Positions 48,455-56,592 of a stretch of 64,000 nucleotides of DNA are shown here, one piece after another. The notes under the pieces were generated by a model. The model saw only the letters and a list, made by a program, of their open reading frames with translations, did not search any database and was not told the origin of the DNA. This DNA is from Amycolatopsis vancoresmycina (GTDB lineage: Bacteria; Actinomycetota; Actinomycetes; Mycobacteriales; Pseudonocardiaceae), in the NCBI RefSeq assembly GCF_000716785.1, contig NZ_JNYY01000006.1, positions 558,001-622,000 of the forward strand. The letters run 5' to 3'. The position numbers and the translations under genes were made by a program. Position 1 is the stretch's first letter. The number at the start of each line of letters is the position of its first letter.

Positions 48455-49180
48455 ATGACAACTCGGGGCGGACCGGGTGTCCGCAGTCCCCTCTGGGTGA
48501 TTTCTTTGTTCCTCGGTCTCTCCGAGACCGTCGTAACCGTCGTTCTTCTGCAAGCCTCAGGCTGGGTCCAAGGTCTGCTCACCGTATTCGCCACCGGGTT
48601 TCCGATTCTCACGGCAATCGGCTTCTTCGTCCTACTCTGGTGCAAGCCCGAGGTTCTCTACGCACCGGCGGACTTCGCCGCCGGAACAACAGTGGCCGAG
48701 TACACAGAGGCGATGACCCGACGCACCCGGAGAGAAGTCCAAGTCGCCGAGTCGATCATCCGATCGGCTGCCAATTCCCTGAAGGAGGATCTCTCGAAGC
48801 TAGGGGCGGACACGCCCGCACAGGATGTGATCATCGACAATGTCGCCAATGCCATCAGGAACAACGTCGTTCACATCGAGATCGACAACATCGTGCCAGG
48901 CAAAAACGTGGTCGCGGAGATGCTCGTCAACGAGACGACGACAGTTCAGGAACTTCTCGACTTCACCTACTACTCGCTGGAAGACTTCGTCGACGTCTAC
49001 ACCTACGGGATCAGCTGGCAGCTGATCAACTCACGCACCGAAGAAGTCATCGAGGTCGCAGAACGCGAACACCGGATCATTCATGGCGACCTGCGCCCCT
49101 TGAAGGATGCCGAAATCCTGCCGACCGACAGACTGGTCGCCGCTCGGATCCCGCACTCTGCTCGACGTGGTCGTACGTGA
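48455..49180 (+). CDS. Two-span membrane protein of unknown function, atypical composition
   Basis: 241 residues from ATG at 48455. It has two adjacent spans (LWVISLFLGLSETVVTVVLL, about 13-32; GLLTVFATGFPILTAIGFFV, about 40-59), then LLWCKPEVLYAPADFAAGT and a cytoplasmic helical region of about 160 residues (EYTEAMTRRTRREVQ; DNVANAIRNNVVHIEIDNIV; ELLDFTYYSLEDFVDVYTYG). The paired-span head followed by ...YxPxDF...EAM recurs in actinobacterial accessory proteins with varied C-terminal domains, from memory. GC content is visibly below the neighbours (about 57-60%). Function unknown; membrane effector or sensor is a guess. Confidence 0.6.
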   Translation: MTTRGGPGVRSPLWVISLFLGLSETVVTVVLLQASGWVQGLLTVFATGFPILTAIGFFVLLWCKPEVLYAPADFAAGTTVAEYTEAMTRRTRREVQVAESIIRSAANSLKEDLSKLGADTPAQDVIIDNVANAIRNNVVHIEIDNIVPGKNVVAEMLVNETTTVQELLDFTYYSLEDFVDVYTYGISWQLINSRTEEVIEVAEREHRIIHGDLRPLKDAEILPTDRLVAARIPHSARRGRT

Positions 49181-49798
49181 CCAGGGCGCGCACAGCCGGC
49201 GCCTGACCTCCAGCCGAACCACGGCGGCGAGCGCATGGTGATCCTGGTCACCACGGCTGGCCCCCCTGCCGACATCATCCGCCTGCGTTCGAGCCGACTA
49301 CCACAGGCCGCCTGGCGTTTTGTCGCTTTGCTCCCCTTCGTCCCCACCGCCCGGCCCGGTCCCCTCGACCCACCGTCGGTATGTCCGCGACACCTTCGCC
49401 CGGCGCTTTCGGCCGAATGGAACATGAAATGCCTTCGGTGCCGGGGAATTCTTTGCCTGTACGCGGAGTTACGAACAGGGCTGAACGCAGGCCGTTACTC
49501 CGGTCGCGCTAGTCTCAGCGTCGCCTCGCCCGCCCCTGTCGAGAAAGGCCAGTAGTGGCACGAAAACCGCTCTGACCTGGGGTAGCGCTGGCCAGCGACT
49601 TCAGTGTGCGGTACCGGTGGCGGGACACCCCCGCACGGACCGTGATCGGCCCGGCCCCGGACGTTCCCACGTCCGGGGCCTTGCTGATTCCGGGCCCGCG
49701 ATCACTCGGCAAAGTCTGATGATCACGCTCAGTCGCTGGATCTGTTTCAATGGAATCCGTCCCCGTACGACCACCAGATTTCGAGGAGTAGAGGCCCG
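49181..49798. other. 618-base gap with lower GC, hairpin at 49653-49680, no clear gene
   Basis: This gap follows the two-span protein. A perfect 12-base hairpin with a TCCC loop (GGCCCCGGACGT and its complement, 49653-49680) and a 12-base palindrome CGCTGGCCAGCG (49586-49597) lie in the second half. Small frames exist, including one with CLRCRG near 49430, but start context and codon use do not support them. The last 60 bases serve as the leader of the next gene, with GAGG upstream of ATG 49799. Confidence 0.45.
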
Positions 49799-50059
49799 AT
49801 GGCCGGAGTCGAAGAGATCCGCGCTGGCATCGCGCTCGCCAACGAGAAGGCGTCCGCGAGCATCGCCGCCCTGCAGCAGGCAGCGCAGTCTCTCGAAGAA
49901 GCCCAGCAGTCGCTCGCACAGGCGACCCAAGGGAGCAGCCAGCACGAAGTGAGCCAGGCGCACGGACTCCTGGCGGAAGCCCTGCAAGGCATCAACGGCT
50001 TGCAGAGCACCGTCCAGGCCAGCATTTCCTCCGCCGACTCCTACTCGGCGCGTCTGTAA
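49799..50059 (+). CDS. Small helical protein, ESX/WXG100-sized (partner 1)
   Basis: 86 residues from ATG at 49799, with GAGG 8 bases upstream. It is entirely helical with heptad-like Ala/Gln/Leu spacing, two helices (EEIRAGIALANEKASASIAA; SQAHGLLAEALQGINGLQST) and a Gly/Ser hinge (TQGSSQH) near 45. There is no Trp-X-Gly. It ends with DSYSARL. The size and hairpin form recall WXG100/ESX proteins and the actinobacterial DUF6244 family (from memory). It is followed after 5 bases by a second such gene and then an FtsK ATPase. Confidence 0.65.
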   Translation: MAGVEEIRAGIALANEKASASIAALQQAAQSLEEAQQSLAQATQGSSQHEVSQAHGLLAEALQGINGLQSTVQASISSADSYSARL

Positions 50060-50064
50060 GCCGG

Positions 50065-50310
50065 ATGACGCTCGCCGAACTCCACCAGCTGCTCACCGCT
50101 GCCGTGACCGGGCTCGCTGACGCGCGCGCCCACTCCGAACGGGCCACAAGCCTGCTCGGGGAAGCCCGGCAAGCTCTCGTGGATGCCCAGGCCAAGGCCG
50201 ATCCCTGGCTTCCTTCGCAGTACGCACAGGCCGGCGAGGGGCTGGACCAGCTCCTCGTCCGCCTGCACGCCGCCGAAGATCTGGTGAGCGGATACCGGTC
50301 GCGCCTGTAA
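50065..50310 (+). CDS. Small helical protein, ESX/WXG100-sized (partner 2)
   Basis: 81 residues from ATG at 50065. Helical, with a Trp in the middle (KADPWLPSQYAQAGEG near 45-60) and a C-terminus SGYRSRL that copies the DSYSARL end of partner 1. It is probably a second subunit of a heterodimer. It precedes the FtsK gene by 34 bases on the same strand. Function unknown; substrate or adaptor for the ATPase is inferred from context. Confidence 0.62.
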   Translation: MTLAELHQLLTAAVTGLADARAHSERATSLLGEARQALVDAQAKADPWLPSQYAQAGEGLDQLLVRLHAAEDLVSGYRSRL

Positions 50311-50344
50311 TCCTTGTAGGGGACACCTTTTCTTGGGGACGCCG

Positions 50345-53074
50345 ATGGCCAACAAGTCAGCCGAGCAACGCAACCGCGTCGAAACCGCCCTCGACCGGGT
50401 CCGCCATCAGATCGGACTGGTGCTGGGCGCGGCGGCCGGGGCGCGCCAGGCCGCGGAGGCCGACCTCGCCAAACTCCGGCTGGAGCAGGACATCGTCCGC
50501 GTCGGCCTGAACCACGCCAGCACCGAGCAGCAGAACGAGTGGGCCCGCCACCCTGCCGCGCACGAGGTGTTCGGCGCGCTCGGCACCGTGCGAAGCGCTT
50601 TCTACACCGACTGGAGCCAGGGTCCCGCGTCGCTGCGGGAACTGGTCACGCAGAACGCACCCGGCCCGGCCGGGCTGCCGCCGGGTGACTGGCTCGGCAC
50701 GGTCGGGCACAACCCCGGGCTGACGTCGCCCGGGCTGTGGCGCGTCGGCTCCGCCACGGCCGCCGGCAGCGACGCCACCCGCACCTTCGACGTCGCCGTC
50801 CCGCTGCTCGACGAGTCGCACCTGGCGATCACGTCCGCGCCCAAGACGCGGCCCGTCATCGACGGCATCGTGCAGAACCTGCTGCTCCGCGTGCTCTCGA
50901 CGTTCGAGCCCGGCGCGGTGCGCGTGCACCTGTGGGACATCGGGCAGCTGACCGCGATCCTGCCCGACCTCTACCCGCTCAGCCAGACCAGCGCGCTCTC
51001 GCTGTACGACCCGGGCCGGCTGGAAGACCTCCTCGACGAGCTCGCCGGGCACATCCGCCGGATCCACGCCAGCTGCATGTCCGCCGGGTTCACGTCGCTG
51101 CGCGAGATGCGCGGGCAGACCGGGCAGCGGGGCGAGCCGTACCGCATCGTCGTGCTCTACGGCAACGGCGAGACGCTCGAACCCGAGCGCGCCCGCGACC
51201 TCAAGCGCGTCGCGAGCGGCGCGCTGGCCGCGGGCATCTGCCTGCTCATGGTCGACGTGCCGACCGCGGTGAGCGCGCCGGTCGAGACGCTGAGCCTGGT
51301 CGACGACCGGCACGCGATCAGCAGCATGACCGGCACCGACCTGGTCGTCGACCTCGATCCCGCGATGCCGTCCGCGCAGGTGATCCGGGCGGTCGACAAG
51401 ATCGCCAAGGCGCTGATCGCCAAGCAGGGCGGGCCGCGGTCGTTCGACGACCTGCTGCCTGCCGAGCTGGGCCGGGAGAGCTCGGCGCGGGAACTGCGGG
51501 CCCCGGTCGGGTTCTTCGAAGGCGAGCCGGTCGAGGTCGTGATCGGCGACGCGAGCCCGCACGCGCTGATCGGCGGCCCGTCCGGCTCGGGCAAGACGAA
51601 CTTCCTCTACGCGCTGCTCGGCAGCCTCGCGGCGCGGTACACACCGGAGGAGCTGGCGCTGTACCTGCTGGACTTCAAGGAAGGCGTCTCGTTCGCCGGC
51701 CTGGCGCCGGGCCGGAAGGACGCGAGCTGGCTGCCGCACGCGCGGCTGGTCGGCGTCAACGTCAACACCGACCGCGAGTTCGGCCTGGCGCTGCTGCGGT
51801 TCCTCGCCGACGAGCTGCGCCGCCGGTCCGCGGCCGCGAAGGAGCACGAGGTGACGAACCTCGCCGACCTGCGCGAGGCCGACCCGGGCGGGCACTGGCC
51901 GCGGATCGTCGCGGTGATCGACGAGTTCCAGTACCTGTTCGCCGGCCGCGACCAGGTGACGGCCACGGCCACCCAGCTGCTGGAGGACATCGCGCGGCGC
52001 GGCCGGTCGCAGGGCATCCACCTGGTGCTGGCCAGCCAGGACGTCGCCGGCATCGAGGCGTTCTGGGGCAAGCCGGCCGTGTTCGAGCAGTGCACGCTGC
52101 GGATCGCGATGCCGAAGGCGCGGCGCGTGCTGGCCGAGACGAACAACGCGGCGGTGTCGGCGCCGAAGTGGCACTCGGTGATCAACCACGATTCCGGCGT
52201 CGCGCACGGCAACCAGCTGGCCCACATCCCGGACGCGAGCAGCAAGAACGTGTTCGTCCGGCTGCAGCACCGGCTGTGGGAGGAGTATGCGGGCCACTTC
52301 CCGCGGCCGCGCCTGTTCGACGGCGCGCACCAGCCGATCCTGGAACAGTTCCCGGCGTACCTGGACCTGAAGCCGAACTCGAAGCCACGGGCCCTGCTCG
52401 GCCAGTCGATCGACGTGACGGAGACGGCGTGCGGCGTCGACCTGCCGCGCGCGCCGGGCCGCAACGTCGCGGTGCTCGGCTCGGCCACGGCCGAGGCACT
52501 ATCCATCATGGACTCGGCGGCGCGGTCGCTGTCCCGGCAGTACGAATCCGGCGAGGTCGAGTTCATCCTGAGCTGCCCGATCGAGGCGTGCGCCGACGCG
52601 GCGATGGAGCTGGCCCTGCGACTGCGCGATGAGGGCCATGCAGCGTCCCTCGTGGACGACCTGACCGGTGTCCTGGAGTCGATCACCGGCTCGATGTCGG
52701 GCGGGGCGAAGGTGCTGCTGCTGTACGGCGTCGACGCGGCTTTGCCTTCGCTGGAGGCGAAAGCGGTCGGCCAGCTGAAGAGCGGCCTCGACCACCTGCG
52801 GGTGGTCCTGAAACAGGGGCCGGGCCACGGCATCCACACGATCGGCTGGTGGCGCAGCATCGCCCGGCTCAAGGACACCCTGGGGTTCGCGGGCACCGAC
52901 GACATCGGCACGTGGGCGGCGCTCGACGTCCAGGGCAACGAGCTGTCCCCGTTCGCGGCGGGCCAGGTGGTGCACTGGTCGCCGCGCCCGGGCCGCGCGT
53001 TGTTCTTCGACCGCACCACCCACGGCGCGCCCGAAGTGATCATCCCGTTCCAGCGTCCGGAGAACGTGCAATGA
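50345..53074 (+). CDS. FtsK/SpoIIIE-type ATPase, soluble, with degenerate second ATPase-like domain
   Basis: 909 residues from ATG at 50345, with GGGGA 7 bases upstream. An N-terminal coiled coil (to about 60, RVRHQIGLVLGAAAGARQAA) leads into a first RecA-like region, then a complete FtsK motor: Walker A GGPSGSGKT at 410-418 and Walker B with Asp-Glu at 526-527 (VAVIDEFQYLF). Downstream is SRSQGIHLVLASQD-like motor sequence. Around 700, a second P-loop-like segment (VAVLGSATAEAL) lacks the catalytic Lys. No transmembrane span is present, unlike FtsK and ESX EccC. It may move DNA or drive the small proteins. Confidence 0.82.
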   Translation: MANKSAEQRNRVETALDRVRHQIGLVLGAAAGARQAAEADLAKLRLEQDIVRVGLNHASTEQQNEWARHPAAHEVFGALGTVRSAFYTDWSQGPASLRELVTQNAPGPAGLPPGDWLGTVGHNPGLTSPGLWRVGSATAAGSDATRTFDVAVPLLDESHLAITSAPKTRPVIDGIVQNLLLRVLSTFEPGAVRVHLWDIGQLTAILPDLYPLSQTSALSLYDPGRLEDLLDELAGHIRRIHASCMSAGFTSLREMRGQTGQRGEPYRIVVLYGNGETLEPERARDLKRVASGALAAGICLLMVDVPTAVSAPVETLSLVDDRHAISSMTGTDLVVDLDPAMPSAQVIRAVDKIAKALIAKQGGPRSFDDLLPAELGRESSARELRAPVGFFEGEPVEVVIGDASPHALIGGPSGSGKTNFLYALLGSLAARYTPEELALYLLDFKEGVSFAGLAPGRKDASWLPHARLVGVNVNTDREFGLALLRFLADELRRRSAAAKEHEVTNLADLREADPGGHWPRIVAVIDEFQYLFAGRDQVTATATQLLEDIARRGRSQGIHLVLASQDVAGIEAFWGKPAVFEQCTLRIAMPKARRVLAETNNAAVSAPKWHSVINHDSGVAHGNQLAHIPDASSKNVFVRLQHRLWEEYAGHFPRPRLFDGAHQPILEQFPAYLDLKPNSKPRALLGQSIDVTETACGVDLPRAPGRNVAVLGSATAEALSIMDSAARSLSRQYESGEVEFILSCPIEACADAAMELALRLRDEGHAASLVDDLTGVLESITGSMSGGAKVLLLYGVDAALPSLEAKAVGQLKSGLDHLRVVLKQGPGHGIHTIGWWRSIARLKDTLGFAGTDDIGTWAALDVQGNELSPFAAGQVVHWSPRPGRALFFDRTTHGAPEVIIPFQRPENVQ

Positions 53075-53478
53075 CCGACGACGGCGCGACCGCGGCCATG
53101 CGGTACAAGGAGATCATCGCCCTGTCCCGCGGCTCGGCGGACAACCTGCGCCAGTGGGAACTGGCCCGCGTGGAGGCCCTCGACGCGGAGATCGAGGCAG
53201 CGACGGCCGCGATCGAGGTGGCCACCGAGCGCGAGGCCCGCGCGGCCGAGCGGGCGACGCGCTGGTGGAAGATGGCGCTGCACAACATCCAGGGCCTGAC
53301 GTGGCTCCCACCCGGCGACGACCCCCGCCCGGTGTCGACGGCCCGGGCGGCGTATCTGGAGCGGTACCTCGAGGAGGTCAAGCCGAGCTACCAGGAGCTG
53401 GTGCAGGCGGTCCTGGCGTTGGGGTGGCGCGCGAAGCGGGCGGCAGCCAAGCGGGGAGAGCAGCCGCCGCCGGTCTAG
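53071..53478 (+). CDS. Coiled-coil protein coupled to the FtsK-type ATPase
   Basis: 135 residues from ATG at 53071, overlapping the ATPase stop (ATGA). Helical throughout, with a long Ala/Glu/Arg coiled coil at about 25-70 (ARVEALDAEIEAATAAIEVA; REARAAERATRWWKMALHNI) and a second helix RAAYLERYLEEVKPSYQELV. No family recognised. The translational coupling suggests a structural partner of the ATPase. Its TAG stop overlaps the TAG stop of the convergent YbaB-like gene through the tetranucleotide CTAG. Confidence 0.6.
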   Translation: MTDDGATAAMRYKEIIALSRGSADNLRQWELARVEALDAEIEAATAAIEVATEREARAAERATRWWKMALHNIQGLTWLPPGDDPRPVSTARAAYLERYLEEVKPSYQELVQAVLALGWRAKRAAAKRGEQPPPV

Positions 53479-53864
53479 ACGTCGAAGACGGTGTCGTAGG
53501 GATCTTCGTCGTCGGCCGGGGTCGGTCTGCTTCGCCGAGGCTGCGGCGCCGGTGGCCGGGGCGGCTGAGCCGCCTGCGGCGCCCCGATCGCCGGCCGTCC
53601 CCCGGCGGCCACGGCTTCCCGGACGGCGGCGGTGATGGTCCGGCTCAGCGTGCCGGCGTCGAGCCGCATGGCTTCGGGCGCGAGCCGGACTTCGCTGATC
53701 CCACCCGGTCCGGCCAGGACGGTGACCGACCGGTCCGGCGAGACGACGGTCGTGTGGTTACCGGCCGTGATTCCGTCGAGGAGGCGCCGGTTCTCGGCCT
53801 TGCGGTCCTCGATCTGCTTGAGCTGCCAGCGCATTTCCTCGATGAGCTGCGTGTTGTCGGTCAT
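53475..53864 (-). CDS. YbaB/EbfC-like protein in the ESX-like operon
   Basis: 129 residues from ATG at 53864, overlapping the next gene's stop (ATGA). A helical start (LIEEMRWQLKQIEDRKAENR) leads into the EbfC beta core VVSPDRSVTVLAGPGGISEV and a helix, then a Pro-rich acidic tail (APQPRRSRPTPADDEDPYDT). YbaB-like proteins are standard members of ESX substrate operons. They are structurally like nucleoid-associated YbaB but their role there is unclear. Last gene of the five-gene minus-strand operon. Confidence 0.7.
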   Translation of the reverse strand: MTDNTQLIEEMRWQLKQIEDRKAENRRLLDGITAGNHTTVVSPDRSVTVLAGPGGISEVRLAPEAMRLDAGTLSRTITAAVREAVAAGGRPAIGAPQAAQPPRPPAPQPRRSRPTPADDEDPYDTVFDV

Positions 53865-54181
53865 GCGAATCTCCCCGGCTGGTACGGCGTGTACACGAAC
53901 TCGTAGTACTTCCCGACCCGGTGATCGATCAGCGAGTAGCCCCGGCTGTACGCGACCCGGAGCAGGTCTTCCTGGGACAACCTGATCTCCATCTTCCGGA
54001 TGTACACCCTGTTCCGGCCGTCGAGCTGTGCGGCCAGACGCGCCATTTGCTCCTCGGGCGGCTTCGTCGAACGAAGGGCACGGACGATCGTCAACGTCAG
54101 GCCTGCGGCGACCACGACGCTCATCAAGACGAGGAAGGTCGTACGCATGGCCGGTGATTCGGCTGCCAGCGTGCTGATCAC
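53861..54181 (-). CDS. Small membrane-anchored protein
   Basis: 106 residues from GTG at 54181, which overlaps the upstream stop (GTGA); ATG 54148 is an alternative. A single membrane span near 13-32 (TTFLVLMSVVVAAGLTLTIV) is followed by a basic cytosolic or extracytoplasmic domain with ARLAAQLDGRNRVYIRKMEI and YYEFVYTPYQPGRF. No known domain. It is part of the operon that begins with the EspC-like gene. Confidence 0.6.
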   Translation of the reverse strand: MISTLAAESPAMRTTFLVLMSVVVAAGLTLTIVRALRSTKPPEEQMARLAAQLDGRNRVYIRKMEIRLSQEDLLRVAYSRGYSLIDHRVGKYYEFVYTPYQPGRFA

Positions 54182-54753
54182 GGCGTTTCCCCAGCCCGGA
54201 GGCTCCAGGCGACCTTCGCCGTGGCCTCGGCCACCGCGGGCCATGCGTCGTCGGACTCCGCGACGACCGAGAGGATCACCACGGACCGGCCGTCCGGAAG
54301 GGGGATCTGGTACTCCGCCTTGATCTGGGTGCGGACGTCTCGTTCCGGCAGGTGGAACTCCCCACCGCTGATGGCCAAGACGGCCGGGCCGATGGGCAAC
54401 CGCACCGGCTGCACCACCGCCCCCTTGTGGCGGCCCCGGTACTCCTCGGCCATGGCTGCGACCAGGGCGTCCCGGCTGCCGGGCGCTGGGTCCGGCCACT
54501 GCACCACGCCCAGCGTCAGAGTCGCGACGTCTCCCCTGCGCCGGCCGACCGCGAACTTGCCGAACACCCGGATGCCGTTCGCCTGCATGGTCGGAACCAG
54601 GGCCATCAGGTAGCTGCCGAACTCTTCGACGGACTTCCCGGCACCGCCCGCCAGGTTCCCGGCCATGGTCCAGGCGTGGCCGCGGTTCATCATGTCGTCG
54701 GTCCCGACGGGCATACCCGAGAACCCGGGAGGGAGATCGATCTGCAGCGGCAT
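54178..54753 (-). CDS. Hypothetical protein of the ESX-like operon
   Basis: 191 residues from ATG at 54753, overlapping the preceding stop (TGATG). Alpha/beta in appearance, with VEEFGSYLMALVPTMQANGI, a Gly/Arg stretch VGRRRGDVATLTLGVVQWPD and VVILSVVAESDDAWPAVAEA. No signal peptide or membrane span. No known family recognised. Its position between the large ESX-type protein and a membrane protein suggests an accessory secretion or immunity role, which is inference only. Confidence 0.55.
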   Translation of the reverse strand: MPLQIDLPPGFSGMPVGTDDMMNRGHAWTMAGNLAGGAGKSVEEFGSYLMALVPTMQANGIRVFGKFAVGRRRGDVATLTLGVVQWPDPAPGSRDALVAAMAEEYRGRHKGAVVQPVRLPIGPAVLAISGGEFHLPERDVRTQIKAEYQIPLPDGRSVVILSVVAESDDAWPAVAEATAKVAWSLRAGETP

Positions 54754-55955
54754 CAGTTCCACACCTCGTCTTCCGCACGCTCCCGCTGCCGCTCCGGCGC
54801 GTTGTCGGCCTGCACCCCTGCATCGGCCGCATTCCCCATCGCCACGACCGCCCACGGCGCGGGCCCGGCGACGAGCGTGCCGGCGACCACAGCCGCCTGC
54901 CCCCAGTCCTTGGGCACCCAGTAGTTCTTGAAGTCGTCCCAAGGGCTCTCGAAGTCCTTGCCGCCCACCCGCTCACCGAGTGCCTGGTCGGCGAGCATCC
55001 CGTAGGTGGCGACCTTGATCGCGGCATCCGGAACCCCGGGCACCAGCCCGGCCAGTGAGGTGCCCGCGCCCGCCACATCGAAGATCAACGTCTCCGGCGC
55101 CACGTCCGCTCCGGCCGACTTGGCGAGAGCATGACCGCCGAGCGCGCCGAGACCCAGACCAGTGGCCACGGCACTCGCGACTTCGTCGGCCGGGGGCGGC
55201 AGGAAATCGCTCATGACGCCGAGACCGTTGCCGATGTCACCCACGACGTCCGAAAGCTTCGCGATCAGCTCGGCGTGGTCCTGGACGAAGTTCCACGCTT
55301 CGTCCACCCCGTCCGCGAGGGTGTTCGTCAAGTCACCCAAGGCGCCGCCGATCGCGTCGCTCAGCTGGTCGAGGACGTCCGGCTCGTCCGGGGCCAGCTC
55401 CTTCGCCTTCCGCAGCAGCTCCGCCACCCGGGCCGCCGCTTCCGTGTGCTCCTGCTGAAGCTGCTTCGCCGCGTCCTGGACGTTCTGGCAGCCTTCGACA
55501 GCGGCCTGGAGCTGCTGACCGGCGTTGTCCAGGAGGCGCTGGGCGATCTGCAGGGACTGCTGGTCCGGGAACGTCCGGTTGGCCAGCGCGAGGTCCGGGT
55601 TCGCCCGCGCCTGCTCGGCCGCGCGAGCCGCCGCTTCCGCGCGGGCCTCCAGATCGGCCGCGCGTTTCTGCAGGTCACCGAGGCTGTGCGCCCAGCCTTC
55701 GAGCGCGTCGGCGGCTTGGCCCATCGACTTGGCCGCGTCGTCGAGGTAGCCCGGCAGCGGACCGATCCGCCGGGCGAATGCCTCGCTCGCCTCGCCCTGC
55801 CAGATGCCCTGCTTCCGGACGATCCGGCGCAACGAGTCATCGGCCTCGGTCAGGTCCGCACTCACCTCGCGGTACTTGCCGGCCAGGTCGGTGATGCCGT
55901 CGAGATCGCCCGGCGCGGGGTCGAAGCCCAGGGCCGGGAAGTCGCGGGCGCTCAT
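54753..55955 (-). CDS. Putative type VII secreted protein with WxG-type head
   Basis: 400 residues from ATG at 55955, overlapping the EspC-like stop (ATGA). The N-terminal region is helical with IWQGEASEAFARRIGPLPGY near 50-70 (WxG motif), then a long coiled coil (QQLQAAVEGCQNVQDAAKQL) to about 200. The C-terminal half holds hydrophobic helices (VASAVATGLGLGALGGHALA; AAVVAGTLVAGPAPWAVVAM). It resembles the T7SS-signal family of large WXG-headed proteins. No toxin catalytic residues are evident. Confidence 0.68.
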   Translation of the reverse strand: MSARDFPALGFDPAPGDLDGITDLAGKYREVSADLTEADDSLRRIVRKQGIWQGEASEAFARRIGPLPGYLDDAAKSMGQAADALEGWAHSLGDLQKRAADLEARAEAAARAAEQARANPDLALANRTFPDQQSLQIAQRLLDNAGQQLQAAVEGCQNVQDAAKQLQQEHTEAAARVAELLRKAKELAPDEPDVLDQLSDAIGGALGDLTNTLADGVDEAWNFVQDHAELIAKLSDVVGDIGNGLGVMSDFLPPPADEVASAVATGLGLGALGGHALAKSAGADVAPETLIFDVAGAGTSLAGLVPGVPDAAIKVATYGMLADQALGERVGGKDFESPWDDFKNYWVPKDWGQAAVVAGTLVAGPAPWAVVAMGNAADAGVQADNAPERQRERAEDEVWN

Positions 55956-56458
55956 CGGTCGAGGCCGTTCAGGAGGTCGGTGATGCCGCCGGTCGCGCCG
56001 CCACCCACCGGCCCCTCGCCCGGCTCTGGCTTCGAAGCCAGGCCGTCGATCCCCGGGACGCCGCCGGTGTAGCCACCGCCCACTGGGCCGCCAGCCGGCG
56101 GCCCGATCCGCGGGTGGTTGCCCTTCACCCCACCAGGGGGTTCACCACCGTCTCCCAGCACCGCCGACCCGAACCTGCCCAGCTGGTCGCCGAACTGAGC
56201 CTCGATCTGCTCGTACTTCTGCTTCGCCGCCTTCAGCCGCTCCGTCACGCCCGAAGCCGCGTCGCCCAAGCGGCCGATGCCGAAGCCCCACGCCTCTTCG
56301 AACTCGACGCCGGCCTGGCCCAGCTCCGCCGTCCCCAGCGACCCGAACGCCCCACCGCCGCCGAGCTTCTTGTTGGCGTCGGTCATCTTGCCCGCCGCCG
56401 TGTCGAGGTCGGCGATGAGCTTGCCCAGCTCGTCGACCTTCACCGCGTACCCGTCCAC
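55952..56458 (-). CDS. ESX secretion-associated EspC-like protein
   Basis: 168 residues from ATG at 56458. The N-terminal segment YAVKVDELGKLIADLDTAAG, then AGVEFEEAWGFGIGRLGDAA, follows the EspC/ESX-1-associated helical-hairpin pattern. The C-terminal 65 residues are a Gly/Pro-rich tail (PPAGGPVGGGYTGGVPG). It is first in the five-gene operon 56458 to 53475 and likely pairs with the following WxG-headed protein. No ESX core (eccB-E, mycP) lies within the window. Confidence 0.68.
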   Translation of the reverse strand: MDGYAVKVDELGKLIADLDTAAGKMTDANKKLGGGGAFGSLGTAELGQAGVEFEEAWGFGIGRLGDAASGVTERLKAAKQKYEQIEAQFGDQLGRFGSAVLGDGGEPPGGVKGNHPRIGPPAGGPVGGGYTGGVPGIDGLASKPEPGEGPVGGGATGGITDLLNGLDR

Positions 56459-56544
56459 GCCACCTCCCCTGTGGTCCCTTCCACCGTAAGACGGCCGTCA
56501 ACGCTCCGAGGTTCCCCGATCACCCAAAGGAGTGGGAACGCAAA

Positions 56545-56579
56545 AGGCCACTCCCGGGCGAAGTGCCCGGAAGTGGCCT
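56545..56579 (-). terminator. Rho-independent terminator of the nuclease gene
   Basis: 15-base arms AGGCCACTCCCGGGC (56545-56559) and GCCCGGAAGTGGCCT (56565-56579), one mismatch, loop GAAGT. On the minus strand the stem is followed directly by TTTT. It lies 14 bases after the nuclease stop. Confidence 0.8.
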
Positions 56580-56592
56580 CAGTGCAGGAAAA

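Noticed and set aside
49235..49555. 106-codon frame with a CxxC pair in the gap after the two-span protein
   Set aside because: Poor ribosome site, mixed codon bias and no family; could be partial or decayed, but support is too weak.
48184..49798. Integrated element with att site at tRNA-Ser
   Set aside because: No second copy of the tRNA 3' end, no integrase and no phage gene found in the window.
50345..53074. Chromosomal DNA translocase FtsK/SpoIIIE
   Set aside because: Lacks the membrane spans and the C-terminal gamma (KOPS-reading) domain, and carries a second degenerate ATPase-like domain instead.
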